64,000 nt of DNA from Verrucomicrobiota bacterium (GCA_016713365.1 JADJPG010000104.1:9203-73202), one strand, 5' to 3'; positions 17,642 through 26,614 are shown, counted from the first letter of the stretch. The notes: generated by a model not told the origin, from the letters alone. A program made the numbers and translations.

Positions 17642-18283
17642 TCATTCCAGTGCCTTGGAGAGCTGCTCGACTTCCTGCTTCAACAACTTGGTGAGCCGAT
17701 GGTGCACGATGTAAACTTGGACCCGCGTCACCCCGAGTTCGCGGGCCACATCGCCGGCGGCCATGTGCCGGCGCGTGTAGAGGTCGAAGATCTGGAGATG
17801 CTTCGGCTTCACCTCGCGGCTGATGCGCTCCATGGCGACTTCCAGGATGTTGCGCTTCCACTCGGACTCCCAGGCGTCATCAAAGCTCGGCTGACCCGGC
17901 ACCCGCTCAATCGTCGGCGTGCGGGTGTTGGTCCCGTCGGCTGCGGATGATTTCACGGTTCCGGCCGGAGCGCGGCGGCGGAACTGATCGGCAACTCGCC
18001 AGCGCGTGAGATTAAGCAGCCAGCTCTTGAAGGATCCCCGATCCGGGTTCGACTCGAACTCATGAATGGTTTTAGCCACGGACAGCAACGTCTCCTGCTC
18101 CACGTCCTTCGCCTCGGCCTCCGTGAGACCTGACTTTATGGCCACCGCGCGGATGAGACGGGAATAGGTCTCGGTGAACTCCTGCCAGCTCCGTGAATCG
18201 TCCCAGTTCTTCAATCGCCCCAGCAGACTGGCGCGCGTGGCGAGAGTGTCCTCGCGGTCAGGCGAATGTCGGGGCTCAGGCAT
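17642..18283 (-). CDS. ECF-type RNA polymerase sigma factor, partner of the kinase-WD40 gene
   Basis: 213 residues from the ATG at 18283. A longer start at 18358 would run through the promoter inverted repeat, so it is rejected. Region 2: WQEFTETYSRLIRAVAIKSGLTEAEAKDVEQETLLSVAK and GSFKSWLLNLTRWRVADQFRRR. Region 4 near 165-205: HMAAGDVARELGVTRVQVYIVHHRLTKLL. A low-complexity linker separates them. Directs transcription from ECF-type promoters. The natural candidates are the divergent promoter pair at 18304-18377, which would control this gene and the exported-protein cluster on the other strand. Confidence 0.85.
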   Translation of the reverse strand: MPEPRHSPDREDTLATRASLLGRLKNWDDSRSWQEFTETYSRLIRAVAIKSGLTEAEAKDVEQETLLSVAKTIHEFESNPDRGSFKSWLLNLTRWRVADQFRRRAPAGTVKSSAADGTNTRTPTIERVPGQPSFDDAWESEWKRNILEVAMERISREVKPKHLQIFDLYTRRHMAAGDVARELGVTRVQVYIVHHRLTKLLKQEVEQLSKALE

Positions 18284-18303
18284 CTTTTGCACGGGAGGAT
18301 AAC

Positions 18304-18377
18304 GAATCGGGGCGGGAAATCTTACAAAAAATCTTTTTTCGCGGTTTTGTAAGATCACGCCGATCTCGCTCGTTCCC
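18304..18377. promoter_or_regulatory. Divergent promoter pair built on an 11-bp inverted repeat
   Basis: ATCTTACAAAA (18319-18329) and TTTTGTAAGAT (18345-18355) form a perfect inverted repeat with a 15-base spacer. Reading outward, both strands show TTGTAAGAT, then 15 (minus) or 16 (plus) bases, then CGTT (GTTATCC minus, GTTCCCC plus). That is the geometry of a -35/-10 pair, with CGTT a common ECF -10. It sits between the sigma gene (start 18283, minus) and the S74 gene (start 18458, plus). Either two divergent promoters for one sigma factor or an operator; both readings are inference. Confidence 0.5.
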
Positions 18378-18457
18378 CTGCCGTGTCATTTTCGAGCCCC
18401 GAACCCATAGCGATGCGCCGCCAGTCCCCGACGCGCGGTCTGCCCTGCCAAAGCCTC

Positions 18458-20626
18458 ATGAAACCCACCCTGTTACTCAAGTCCCTGCTGGTTGCCAGCC
18501 TCATCGCCGGAGTCCCCAACGCCTTCGCGCAAGGCACGGCGTTCACGTATCAAGGCCGGTTGAATCATGGCGCAAACATCGCCAACGGCAGCTATGATTT
18601 CCGCTTTGCTCTCTACGACGATGCCACAGGGGGAACAACCCAAGGTTTGATTCTGACCAAGGTCGACGTGCCGGTCAGCAATGGCCTGTTCACAGTCGAA
18701 GTGGATTTTGGCAATCAATTCCCCGGCTACAGCCGCTGGCTGGAACTCTACGTCCGGACCAATGGCGGGGGGAGCTACACCCTGTTGACCCCACGGCAAC
18801 CGCTGACGCCAACGCCATATGCGGTGACGGCGGGAAACATCTCGGGCGTCCTTGCCGCCTCGCAATTACCAACTGGAGTAGTGACCAATGGCGCGGTGGT
18901 TTCCGGCTCGTTCAGCGGCAATGGTGCTGGTGTGACCAATGTGAACGCGGCGACGCTCGGTGGCGTGAGCGGCGCAGGCTTTTGGAAAACCAATGGTAAC
19001 ACCGGCGCCAATCCGGCAACCGGGGCATTCCTCGGCACGGCGGACAACCAGCCGCTGGAGTTCAAGGTCAACGGGCAGCGCGCATTGAGGTTGGAGCCCA
19101 ATACCAACAGTCCGAATGTGGTGGGAGGAAACGCAGGCAATGTTATTAGTAATGAAGTGGTTGGCGGATTCATCGGCGGAGGAGGCAACTCTCAATTCCC
19201 AAATCGAGTTGGTGGCAACTACGCTTCGGTGCTCGGAGGATTCGGTAACATCGCTGGCGGCTCAAACTCCATGGCGATGGGAGACCGGAGTTACGCCGGC
19301 GGCGATTTCTCTACAGCGATGGGAAAAAGAGCTGCCGCCATCGGCACTTTCTCCACAGCGATTGGATATGTAACTACCGCCAGTGGCCTTGGCTCCACGG
19401 CACTCGGAATTAGCACCGTAGCCAGCGGCGACACCACCACTGCTATGGGGACCGGTACCACAGCCAGCGGCGCTGTCTCCACAGCGATGGGATATGCAAC
19501 TGTTGCCAGCGGCGATTATTCCACGGCAATGGGCTTTCAATCAGCCGCTGGCGGAACCACCAGCGTCGCGATGGGGGCCAACGCCGACGCTGCTCACGAT
19601 AACACCTTTGTCTGGTCAGATGGTTCGGCAGGGATCTTCACCAGCTCTGCACTGAACCAATTCCTGATCCATGCCTCTGGCGGCGTGGGCATCAACACCA
19701 ACAATCCAAACGGGGCCGCCCTGTCGGTCGCCGGAACGACGCGCCTTTCGGGCAATGTAAACGTAATTGGCAACCTTGCTGCAGGTGCCGTCTCGAGCGC
19801 CTCGGGCTTCGCGGCGCAGGCCCTGGGCTACAGTGCGGATGCGTCGGGCAATTATTCCCTCGCCCTTGGCTATGACTCCACGGCCAGCGGCAATGTCAGT
19901 CTGGCCGCCGGTTACCAGGCCACGGCGGCCCATCAAGGCTCTTTCGTCTGGTCAGATGCTACGGGATTTCCTTTTGCCTCGACCGGCGACAATCAATTCC
20001 TAATCCGGGCGGCTGGTGGAGTGGGCATCGGCACAGCCACACCACAAGCCACATTGCAGGTGGCCAGCAGTGCCACGTGGCCGAAAGCCCAACTCCTGCT
20101 GACCCAGACGGCCAACGACTACGCACGATTTCAGATGGGCGTGGGCAACAATGCCAAATGGATGTTCGCAGTGACCACCAACGCCGCGCCCAGCCTGGAG
20201 TTCTATCTGGCGGCGAGCAAGTTGGCGGAGTTGACCCCGGCTGGAGCGATGTTTGCCCAGAGTTTCAATCCGACGAGCGATCGCAACGCGAAGGAGAACT
20301 TTGATCCGGTGAGCCCGCAGGAAGTGTTGGAGAAGGTCGCCGGGCTGACGATCAGCCGCTGGAACTTTATCGGCGATTCCGCCACGCCGCATGTTGGTCC
20401 GATGGCCCAAGACTTCCACGCCGCCTTCGGCCTCGGCACCGACGATAAACACATCGCCACCGTCGATGCCGATGGCGTGGCACTCGCGGCGATTCAGGGA
20501 CTGAATCAGAAGGTGGAGCGCGAAGCATCGCTTCGCCGGAAGCTTGAAACCGAAAACGCCGAGCTGAAGCGGGAGCTGGCGCAGATCAAAGAAATGCTCA
20601 CGAAACTTTCCGAACCCAAACCTTAA
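18458..20626 (+). CDS. Exported YadA-head repeat protein with C-terminal S74-type intramolecular chaperone
   Basis: 722 residues from the ATG at 18458, which starts a signal peptide (MKPTLLLKSLLVASLIAGVPNAFA). An earlier ATG at 18383 adds a polar leader. N-terminal module (QGTAFTYQGRLNHG ... RQPLTPTPYAV) recurs in the Kelch gene at 23 kb. Middle: two blocks of 14-residue head repeats of trimeric autotransporters (STAMG, STAIG, STALG; about eight and then three copies). C-terminus: TSDRNAKENF ... GPMAQDFHAAFG ... DGVALAAIQGLNQKV, the S74 chaperone domain with its Ser-Asp cleavage site, then a coiled coil. By family knowledge S74 tails trimerise and then cut themselves off, so this is probably a trimeric surface fibre. 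First gene of a plus-strand cluster; 24 bases to the next. Confidence 0.85.
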   Translation: MKPTLLLKSLLVASLIAGVPNAFAQGTAFTYQGRLNHGANIANGSYDFRFALYDDATGGTTQGLILTKVDVPVSNGLFTVEVDFGNQFPGYSRWLELYVRTNGGGSYTLLTPRQPLTPTPYAVTAGNISGVLAASQLPTGVVTNGAVVSGSFSGNGAGVTNVNAATLGGVSGAGFWKTNGNTGANPATGAFLGTADNQPLEFKVNGQRALRLEPNTNSPNVVGGNAGNVISNEVVGGFIGGGGNSQFPNRVGGNYASVLGGFGNIAGGSNSMAMGDRSYAGGDFSTAMGKRAAAIGTFSTAIGYVTTASGLGSTALGISTVASGDTTTAMGTGTTASGAVSTAMGYATVASGDYSTAMGFQSAAGGTTSVAMGANADAAHDNTFVWSDGSAGIFTSSALNQFLIHASGGVGINTNNPNGAALSVAGTTRLSGNVNVIGNLAAGAVSSASGFAAQALGYSADASGNYSLALGYDSTASGNVSLAAGYQATAAHQGSFVWSDATGFPFASTGDNQFLIRAAGGVGIGTATPQATLQVASSATWPKAQLLLTQTANDYARFQMGVGNNAKWMFAVTTNAAPSLEFYLAASKLAELTPAGAMFAQSFNPTSDRNAKENFDPVSPQEVLEKVAGLTISRWNFIGDSATPHVGPMAQDFHAAFGLGTDDKHIATVDADGVALAAIQGLNQKVEREASLRRKLETENAELKRELAQIKEMLTKLSEPKP
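20245..20517 (+). repeat. Long direct repeat, copy 1 (S74 chaperone region)
   Basis: About 270 bases here are close to identical at DNA level to 22297-22569 (roughly nine in ten positions by eye). They cover the sequence from just before the Ser-Asp cleavage site to the chaperone helices. The flanking head-repeat regions are much more diverged. This suggests recent duplication or gene conversion of the 3' end. Confidence 0.6.
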
Positions 20627-20650
20627 TCAATACATCTCTCCCTACCCTCC

Positions 20651-22651
20651 ATGAACACAAAACTAAAACTGAGCGCTTTGACTGCGCTACTGGCGGCAGC
20701 CTGCATGACCGGTCACGCGCAAAACACGGTGGTCAACTACCAGGGCCGTGTGACTTCCAATGGCACGAACTTCACCGGCAACGGGCAGTTCAAGTTCGCG
20801 CTGGTCACCAGCACCAACACTGCTGCGACAGCCATCGCAACAGCGGGCCGCAGCAGCGGGTTCATCACCGGTTACACACTCAATAACGGCGGGAGCGGAT
20901 ACGTTACGCCGCCGCAAGTCACCGTTACCGGCGGTGGCGGCGCGGGCGCCACGGCCAGTGCCACGATCTCGGGCGGAGTGGTCACAGCGATTACTCCCAT
21001 CAACGCCGGCAGCGGCTACACCTCCACCCCGACGGTGACGATCGCGCCGCCACCGGCAGCGATTGTTTACACGACGTATTGGAGCCACGACGGGACGAGC
21101 ACTTCCGGAATCGAACCGACCACCGCCGTGAGTGCGACGGTCCGCGACGGATTGTTCACCGTGGGACTCGGCGACACTACGGTGGCGAACATGACCGCAT
21201 TGGGCGCAGCGCTATTCCAGCAACCGAATCTGCAACTGCGGCTCTGGTTCAACAACGGCGTGAACGGTTTTGCCGCGCTCAGTCCGCTCCAGAATCTCTC
21301 CGGAGCGCCGTATGCGGGCCACGCCAACTCGGCCTCCTCGCTATCCGGCAACGGGATCGTGCGCGTGAACGGGAGCATGGTGGGCGGCTATTCCGGCAAC
21401 ATCATCAGCAACGGCGTGGTGGGGGGCTTTATCGGTGGTGGGGGAGCCAATTCATTACCGAATTGGGTCGGAGGCAATTATGCCACAGTGCTGGGAGGCG
21501 CCGGCAATTCCGCGAGCGGTTTTTACTCTACCGCAATAGGATTTAAGTCGACCGCTACTGGAGTCGGCAGCCTTGCCGCGGGCGACGGTTGCACCGCCAG
21601 TGGAAACGGTTCAACTGCTCTTGGTGGAGCCGCAACTGCTCGAGGAATAAATTCAACTGCAATGGGTGAGAGTAGTGTCGCCAGCGCCCTCGCTGCCACA
21701 GCCATGTGGTATCACACCACTGCATCCGGTTCCAGCTCCACAGCACTAGGAGGTTTGACTACCGCGAGCGGAGACAATTCCACCGCAATGGGAGCCTTCG
21801 CGGCGGCAAGCGGCGAATCCTCAACCGCGATGGGACGCAGCACTACCGCCAGCGGCGTGTCTTCGACCGCCATGGGGCGAGACACTCTCGCCGGTGGGAA
21901 TTACTCCACGGCGATGGGTTACCAATCAGAGGCGCGCGGAGTCGCCAGCGTCGCGATAGGAGCAAGTGCCAGCGCTGCTCACGATAACACATTTGTCTGG
22001 TCGGATGGTTCCATCGGGAATTACTTCGACAGCACTGCCCCCAATCAATTCCTGATCCGTGCTGCTGGCGGAGTAGGAATCGGCACAGTGGCACCGCAAG
22101 CCTCATTGCATGTGGCCAGCAGAGCCACGTTTCCGCAGGCTCAACTGCTGCTCACTCAGACCGCCAATGATTACGCCCGCTTGCAGATGGGAGTCGGAAC
22201 AAATTCCAAATGGATGTTTGCAGTGCAGCCTGCCGCCGCCCCGAATCTGGAGTTCTATCTGGGGGAATCGAAGCTGGCGGAGTTAACCTCGAGTGGAGCG
22301 ATGTTTGCCCAGAGCTTCAATCCGCCGAGTGATCGCAATGCGAAGGAGAACTTCGATCCGGTGATCCCGCAGGAAGTGTTGAAGAAGGTCGCCGGGCTGA
22401 CAATCAGCCGCTGGAACTTCATCGGCGATACGGCGACGCCGCATGTCGGTCCGATGGCGCAGGACTTCCACGCTGCCTTCGGCCTGGGCACGGACGACAA
22501 ACACATCGCGACCGTCGATGCCGACGGTGTCGCCCTCGCTGCGATCCAGGGACTAAATCAAAAGGTCGAAGCGGCCGAACGCGAAAATACGGCGCTCAAG
22601 GACCGTGTAGAAATGCTCGAAAAACTACTGCGGAAACTGGTAAAGGAATAA
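20651..22651 (+). CDS. Second YadA-head / S74-chaperone exported protein, paralogue of the upstream gene
   Basis: 666 residues. Signal peptide MNTKLKLSALTALLAAACMTGHA. The N-terminal module differs from the upstream paralogue: NTVVNYQGRVTSNGT, a Gly-rich part (TGGGGAGATASATISGG), and VRDGLFTVGLGD. About eleven 14-residue head repeats follow (STAIG, STALG, STAMG). One of them is degenerate, reading ATAMW in place of the usual STAMG. The C-terminus has PSDRNAKENF, HVGPMAQDFHAAFG and a terminal coiled coil, the same S74 chaperone as the upstream copy. Likely a trimeric surface fibre that loses its tail by self-cleavage. 24 bases after the preceding gene and 18 before the next. Confidence 0.85.
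   Translation: MNTKLKLSALTALLAAACMTGHAQNTVVNYQGRVTSNGTNFTGNGQFKFALVTSTNTAATAIATAGRSSGFITGYTLNNGGSGYVTPPQVTVTGGGGAGATASATISGGVVTAITPINAGSGYTSTPTVTIAPPPAAIVYTTYWSHDGTSTSGIEPTTAVSATVRDGLFTVGLGDTTVANMTALGAALFQQPNLQLRLWFNNGVNGFAALSPLQNLSGAPYAGHANSASSLSGNGIVRVNGSMVGGYSGNIISNGVVGGFIGGGGANSLPNWVGGNYATVLGGAGNSASGFYSTAIGFKSTATGVGSLAAGDGCTASGNGSTALGGAATARGINSTAMGESSVASALAATAMWYHTTASGSSSTALGGLTTASGDNSTAMGAFAAASGESSTAMGRSTTASGVSSTAMGRDTLAGGNYSTAMGYQSEARGVASVAIGASASAAHDNTFVWSDGSIGNYFDSTAPNQFLIRAAGGVGIGTVAPQASLHVASRATFPQAQLLLTQTANDYARLQMGVGTNSKWMFAVQPAAAPNLEFYLGESKLAELTSSGAMFAQSFNPPSDRNAKENFDPVIPQEVLKKVAGLTISRWNFIGDTATPHVGPMAQDFHAAFGLGTDDKHIATVDADGVALAAIQGLNQKVEAAERENTALKDRVEMLEKLLRKLVKE
22297..22569 (+). 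repeat. Long direct repeat, copy 2 (S74 chaperone region)
   Basis: Matches 20245-20517 at a constant offset of 2,052 bases. Differences are mostly third-position changes. See the first copy. Confidence 0.6.
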
Positions 22652-22669
22652 GTCAGATCCAATCAGACC

Positions 22670-23099
22670 ATGAAAACTCATTTAACGGCGGTGCTGCTAG
22701 GTGCGACCGCTCTCACCGTTCACGCGCAGAATTACGCCATCGACTGGTTCAAGGTAGCCGGAGGCGGCGCACCAGCACCGGCGGGTGTATGCGCTCAGCG
22801 GCACCATCGGCCAGCACGATGCAGGTGGACCATTAACCAACGGACCGTACGCGCTGACCGGCGGCTTCTGGGCACTGCCCATCGTCGTGCAGACGGCCGG
22901 CACACCCACCTTGGTCATTGAAGCGCTCGGCGCCGGGCAGGCCCGCATTTCGTGGACGCCGAACCCTCCGGGCTTTGTGCTGCAGGAGAACGCCAATCTC
23001 GCCACGACCAACTGGGTGAACTCGCCCAGCGGCGCCAGCAATCCAGTCACCGTGCCCGCCACGCTGCCGGTCAAAGCCTACCGGCTCGTCAAACCGTAG
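22670..23099 (+). pseudogene. Short exported protein of the Verrucomicrobial 'YAIDWF...GGFW' type, split by two one-base frameshifts
   Basis: The start at 22670 gives a signal peptide (MKTHLTAVLLGATALTVHA) and NYAIDWFKVAGGG. The sequence then continues two frames away as VYALSGTIGQHDAG ... YALTGGFWALP ... FVLQENANLATTNWVN ... YRLVKP, ending 23099. In between (22766-22790) a third frame reads TSTGG. Restoring one G at about 22770 and one at about 22785 gives a seamless protein of about 144 residues of a kind often seen in Verrucomicrobia (GGGGTSTGGVYALSGTIGQ context). The gene is probably intact in the organism. Function unknown; it belongs to the plus-strand exported cluster. Confidence 0.6.
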
Positions 23100-23151
23100 T
23101 CCGGACAGCCCAGCCCGAACCGCGATCCATTTCGCTCCCCTAGAATTTTAG

Positions 23152-23853
23152 AAGCGATTCCTGACACTTCCGCTCCTTGCTCTCGGGGCGATTCTTTTGC
23201 CTTGGTGCCCGAACCTTTCCGCCCAAGGCACGGCCTTCACCTATCAGGGCCTGCTCAACGACGGTGCCAATCCCGCCAACGGCACCTACGACTTGCGCTT
23301 TGCGTTGTATGACGCGGCGAGCGCAGGAGCGGCACAGGGTAGCGCGCTGACGAACCTTGCCACCGCCGTGAGCAACGGGCTCTTCACCGTGACGCTGGAT
23401 TTCGGCAACCGGTTCCCCGGCCCGGATCGCTGGCTGGAGATCGGTGTGCGGCCCGGCAGCAGCGCGGGCGAGTTCACGACGTTGGCGCCACGGCAGGCAA
23501 TTTCACCCACGCCATACGCAATCTACGCGGGGACAGCAGGCACGGTCCCCAACGGCGCCATCTCGGCGAACAAACTCGCGGCTGGCGCAGCGGCGGCGAA
23601 TTTGCAGGCAGGCGGTCAGGCAGCAGTGGGCGGAGGAGGTGTGGTGTTGAGCGAACAGTTCAGCGCGGCGGAACTCATCAATGCGGGCTATCAGAAAATC
23701 GGCCGCGTCAGTTTGATCGACGAAGCATGGCAGGCGCGCGCAGCAGGGCCAACGAGATTGCCGCCGCAATTGGCACGGCGCGGACATTCCGCTGTCTGGA
23801 CGGGTACCGAGATGATCATCTGGGGCGGCGAGAACACGAGCGGCGCTTGTTGA
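23152..23853 (+). CDS. N-terminal part of a Kelch-repeat exported protein (start codon and frame disturbed)
   Basis: From 23152 the frame reads KRFLTLPLLALGAILLPWCPNLSA, a perfect signal peptide body, but the codon before it is TAG. A missing T (TTTTAG for TTTTATG) would restore ATG-AAG-CGA. In the sequence as given only TTG at 23197 or CTG at 23161 could start. The module QGTAFTYQGLLNDG ... FPGPDRWLEIGVR ... RQAISPTPYAIYA is the same head module as in the gene at 18458. Near the end comes the first Kelch-like repeat (GHSAVWTGTEMIIWGGENTSG). Then the frame stops at 23853, while LLNTGARYNP continues in the next frame from 23847: one base is missing near 23846. Confidence 0.6.
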   Translation, partial: KRFLTLPLLALGAILLPWCPNLSAQGTAFTYQGLLNDGANPANGTYDLRFALYDAASAGAAQGSALTNLATAVSNGLFTVTLDFGNRFPGPDRWLEIGVRPGSSAGEFTTLAPRQAISPTPYAIYAGTAGTVPNGAISANKLAAGAAAANLQAGGQAAVGGGGVVLSEQFSAAELINAGYQKIGRVSLIDEAWQARAAGPTRLPPQLARRGHSAVWTGTEMIIWGGENTSGAC

Positions 23854-25916
23854 ACACGGGCGCGCGGTACAATCCCGCTGTCGGCACCTGGACACCGATC
23901 AGCACCACCAACGCACCGTCCCCCCGCACCGGCCATCGAGCGGTGTGGACAGGTTCGGAGATGATCGTGTGGGGAGGTTATGCGGCCAGCTTTTTCGCGA
24001 ACAACGTAACCAACACCGGCGCCCGTTACAATCCGATCACGGACACTTGGACAGCCATCACCGCGGGCGGCGGTTCACGGCAGAATCACTCGGTGTTTTG
24101 GACCGGGACCGAGATGCTCGTTTGGGGCGGCACGGCGATCGGTTCCGGCCTCTTTGGTTCGACCACTTCGCCGCGCAACGACGGCGCACGTTACAATCTG
24201 GCCAGCAACAGTTGGACCTTTATCTCCAGCAGCGGCACGCCGTCGGTGCGGGTGGATTACTCAGCGGTCTTCACCGGCTCGGACATGATTATTTGGGGCG
24301 GGCGCGATTCGCTCGGCAGCATTGTCACCACGCAGACGAACTACCAGGACGGCTTCAGATACAGTCTCGCCGCGAATACTTGGACGCCCATCTCCACCGC
24401 CGGCGCTCCGGTCCGGCGCTTCGGCCATTCCGCCGCGTGGTCGGGGACGGAGATGATCATCTGGGGCGGACAGTATGCTGAGGGGAGCATCAATATCGTT
24501 CGCTCCAACTTCAACAACGGCGCGCGCTACAATCCCGCCGCGAACACCTGGGCACCCATCTCCGCCACCGCCGCGCCCGCCGCCCGCGTTGGGCACGACG
24601 CGGTGTGGACGGGCAATCGCATGATCATCTGGAGTGGCGGCGATGGCACGAACCTGTTCGATTCCGGAGCGCGCTATTTTCCGGCGGTCAACGCGTGGAG
24701 CAACATGACTTCCGTCGCGCGGCCTGTAGGGCGCGAAGATCACACGACGGTCTGGAGCGGCAGCGAGATGATCATTTGGGGCGGGTTCAACGAATTCATG
24801 CGCGACCTTGGCGGCAGCTACAATGCCACCAGCGATGTGTGGACTCCCACCGCGCCGTCCGGCGAACCCAGCGTGCGTCGAGGTCACACAGCCATCTGGA
24901 CCGGAAGCGAAGTGCTCGTTTGGGGCGGCTTCGACGGCGAGCGACACCTGAACACGGGCGGGCGCTACGTGCCATCGCTCAATGCATGGACGCCGATCAC
25001 CATCAACGGCGCGCCCAGTGGCCGCACCACGCACAGTGCAGTTTGGACTGGTACGGAGATGATCGTGTGGGGCGGCGTCGGACCGAACTTCCTCAACACG
25101 GGCGCACGCTACAATCCGGCGACCGGCCTGTGGACGGCGATGACGACCAACGGAGCGCCGACTGCGCGCAACGGTCACGCCGCCGTCTGGACCGGCACGC
25201 AGATGGTGGTGTGGGGCGGACTCGATGGCGCGTTTGCCAACACCGGCGCGCGCTACAACCCGGCGAACAACACCTGGACCGCGACCTCGACCACTGGCGC
25301 ACCCTCCGCGCGCAGCGGAGCACCTGGCGTCTGGACTGGCACTGAAATGCTCGTCTGGGGCGGTGTGGGCGGAAGCGTCGCTTCACAATTCCCGCTCTCG
25401 ACTGGCGCACGTTACAACCCAGCCAACAACACCTGGGTCAGCCTGCAAACTACCAACGCGCCCGGCGCTCGCACCGCGCATCGCGCCCTTTGGACCGGCG
25501 ACGAAATGTTGATTTGGGGCGGCACCGACCTGACGACGAACCTGAACACGGGCGGCCGTTACAACCGCGCTGCGAACACTTGGTCGGCCATCACCACCAG
25601 CGGCGCGCCATTGCCGCGCGCGGAACACACCGCCGTCTGGGACGGCACGCGCATGATCGTCTGGGGCGGGGCCGCCGGGGAATCCTACCTTCGCGATGGC
25701 GGCATCTACAATCCGCTGACCGACGGCTGGCTCGACACCTTGCTGGGCACCAACGCGCCTCCCGCGCGCGCCCAGCACGCCGCCGTTTGGACGGGCTCTG
25801 AAATGGTGGTATATGGCGGCTACCATGTTGAGCCATCGCCCCAAGGCTCAATATTTTTCGACGACACTTGGCACTACATTCCACCGCGCTCAATGTTCCT
25901 TTACCTCAGGCCTTGA
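23847..25916 (+). CDS. Kelch-like repeat array, C-terminal part of the preceding gene
   Basis: About 690 residues made of repeats of 48-52 residues, each with the core GHxAVWTGxEMIVWGG, then NTGARYNP, then NTWTAI. I count thirteen WGG-type units here plus one in the preceding fragment, about fourteen in all, enough for two six- or seven-bladed propellers. It ends ... DDTWHYIPPRSMFLYLRP. The frame starts at LLNTGARYNP; codons before 23847 in this frame are not part of the protein. Probably a surface or secreted binding protein. It converges with the HPF gene 67 bases away. Confidence 0.75.
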   Translation: MLNTGARYNPAVGTWTPISTTNAPSPRTGHRAVWTGSEMIVWGGYAASFFANNVTNTGARYNPITDTWTAITAGGGSRQNHSVFWTGTEMLVWGGTAIGSGLFGSTTSPRNDGARYNLASNSWTFISSSGTPSVRVDYSAVFTGSDMIIWGGRDSLGSIVTTQTNYQDGFRYSLAANTWTPISTAGAPVRRFGHSAAWSGTEMIIWGGQYAEGSINIVRSNFNNGARYNPAANTWAPISATAAPAARVGHDAVWTGNRMIIWSGGDGTNLFDSGARYFPAVNAWSNMTSVARPVGREDHTTVWSGSEMIIWGGFNEFMRDLGGSYNATSDVWTPTAPSGEPSVRRGHTAIWTGSEVLVWGGFDGERHLNTGGRYVPSLNAWTPITINGAPSGRTTHSAVWTGTEMIVWGGVGPNFLNTGARYNPATGLWTAMTTNGAPTARNGHAAVWTGTQMVVWGGLDGAFANTGARYNPANNTWTATSTTGAPSARSGAPGVWTGTEMLVWGGVGGSVASQFPLSTGARYNPANNTWVSLQTTNAPGARTAHRALWTGDEMLIWGGTDLTTNLNTGGRYNRAANTWSAITTSGAPLPRAEHTAVWDGTRMIVWGGAAGESYLRDGGIYNPLTDGWLDTLLGTNAPPARAQHAAVWTGSEMVVYGGYHVEPSPQGSIFFDDTWHYIPPRSMFLYLRP

Positions 25917-25983
25917 GCAGAGAAAGCGACGAGGCAAACATTTGCCGGAGGGATCCCACTGCCTTCCACCGGTTGCGCAATCT

Positions 25984-26301
25984 TTAGACCGGTTCGGGCT
26001 CCAGACGACGGCGCGCCAGCAGACGGCGCTTCCGATCCCTGGCGAGCCGGGACAGACGGTCGAGGAGTTTGCCAACGGTGGCTTCGATGGTGTGGTCCCG
26101 CTCCTCCAGATGAATGTCTGGTCCGGGAACTGCCAGATGGACCCGCGCCACATAGGCAGGGCTACTCGACTGATTCCTCTCCAAGGCCACCTCGGCGACT
26201 TCAATACGGAGGACGGAAGCCAGCTGGGCAAGCCGCGTCTGAACACGCGCCTTCAGCCCGTCATCAGGACGCAGCCACCGATGGATGAAGATGATTTTCA
26301 T
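25984..26301 (-). CDS. HPF/RaiA-family ribosome hibernation (sigma-54 modulation) protein
   Basis: 105 residues. MKIIFIHRWLRPDDGLKARVQTRL is followed by the beta strands VAEVALERNQ and YVARVHLAVPGPDIHLEERD, then the helix TIEATVGKLLDRLSRLARDRKRRL with a basic tail. This is the beta-alpha-beta-beta-beta-alpha layout and VPG-D / D-T-ATV-K-LDRL pattern of short HPF/YfiA proteins. By family knowledge these bind the 30S decoding region and silence ribosomes in stationary phase. The second long C-terminal domain of long HPF is absent. No Shine-Dalgarno seen. Stands alone between the Kelch gene and the operon A end. Confidence 0.7.
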   Translation of the reverse strand: MKIIFIHRWLRPDDGLKARVQTRLAQLASVLRIEVAEVALERNQSSSPAYVARVHLAVPGPDIHLEERDHTIEATVGKLLDRLSRLARDRKRRLLARRRLEPEPV

Positions 26302-26614
26302 GTCGCTATGTTACCGTCCGGTTTTATGTGCGGATGCCATCCGTGACTCGCAAGCGATCGCTGTGCCATCTGCAGTCGAGACTTGGAACACGCCGGAGAA
26401 CGGGAAAACTTTCGCCCAGGATACCATCCTCCTATCGATTTCCCGACCAGCCAGTAGCCATGAACGGCCAATCATCGGCCATGGGGACTTAAGCGACCGA
26501 CCTCTCAGGTTTCCCAGCTCCCTGATTGAAACTCCCAAATGCCGGATCAATCTCGATCACCGGCGACTGCTCAATGACACCTGTGGATGCCCGAACAAAA
26601 CCACCGCTAATTTG
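26302..26614. other. Intergenic region, no gene seen
   Basis: 313 bases between the HPF start (minus) and the end of operon A (minus). It should contain the HPF promoter and a terminator for operon A. I find only a weak imperfect hairpin around GGCCAATCATCGGCC, without a T-run, and no clear -35/-10. The small open frames here have no recognisable content. Confidence 0.4.

Noticed and set aside
18283..18358. Upstream start of the second sigma gene at 18358
   Set aside because: It would translate the inverted-repeat promoter and add a Phe/Arg-rich leader not typical of the family; the ATG at 18283 is preferred.
19260..21960. Possible CRISPR or tandem DNA repeat
   Set aside because: The periodicity is 42 bases in frame and encodes the 14-residue YadA-head repeat; repeats diverge at third positions and there are no constant repeats with unique spacers.
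23780..25850. Tandem repeat array
   Set aside because: Explained by the Kelch-like protein repeats of about 150 bases in frame; no independent DNA repeat.
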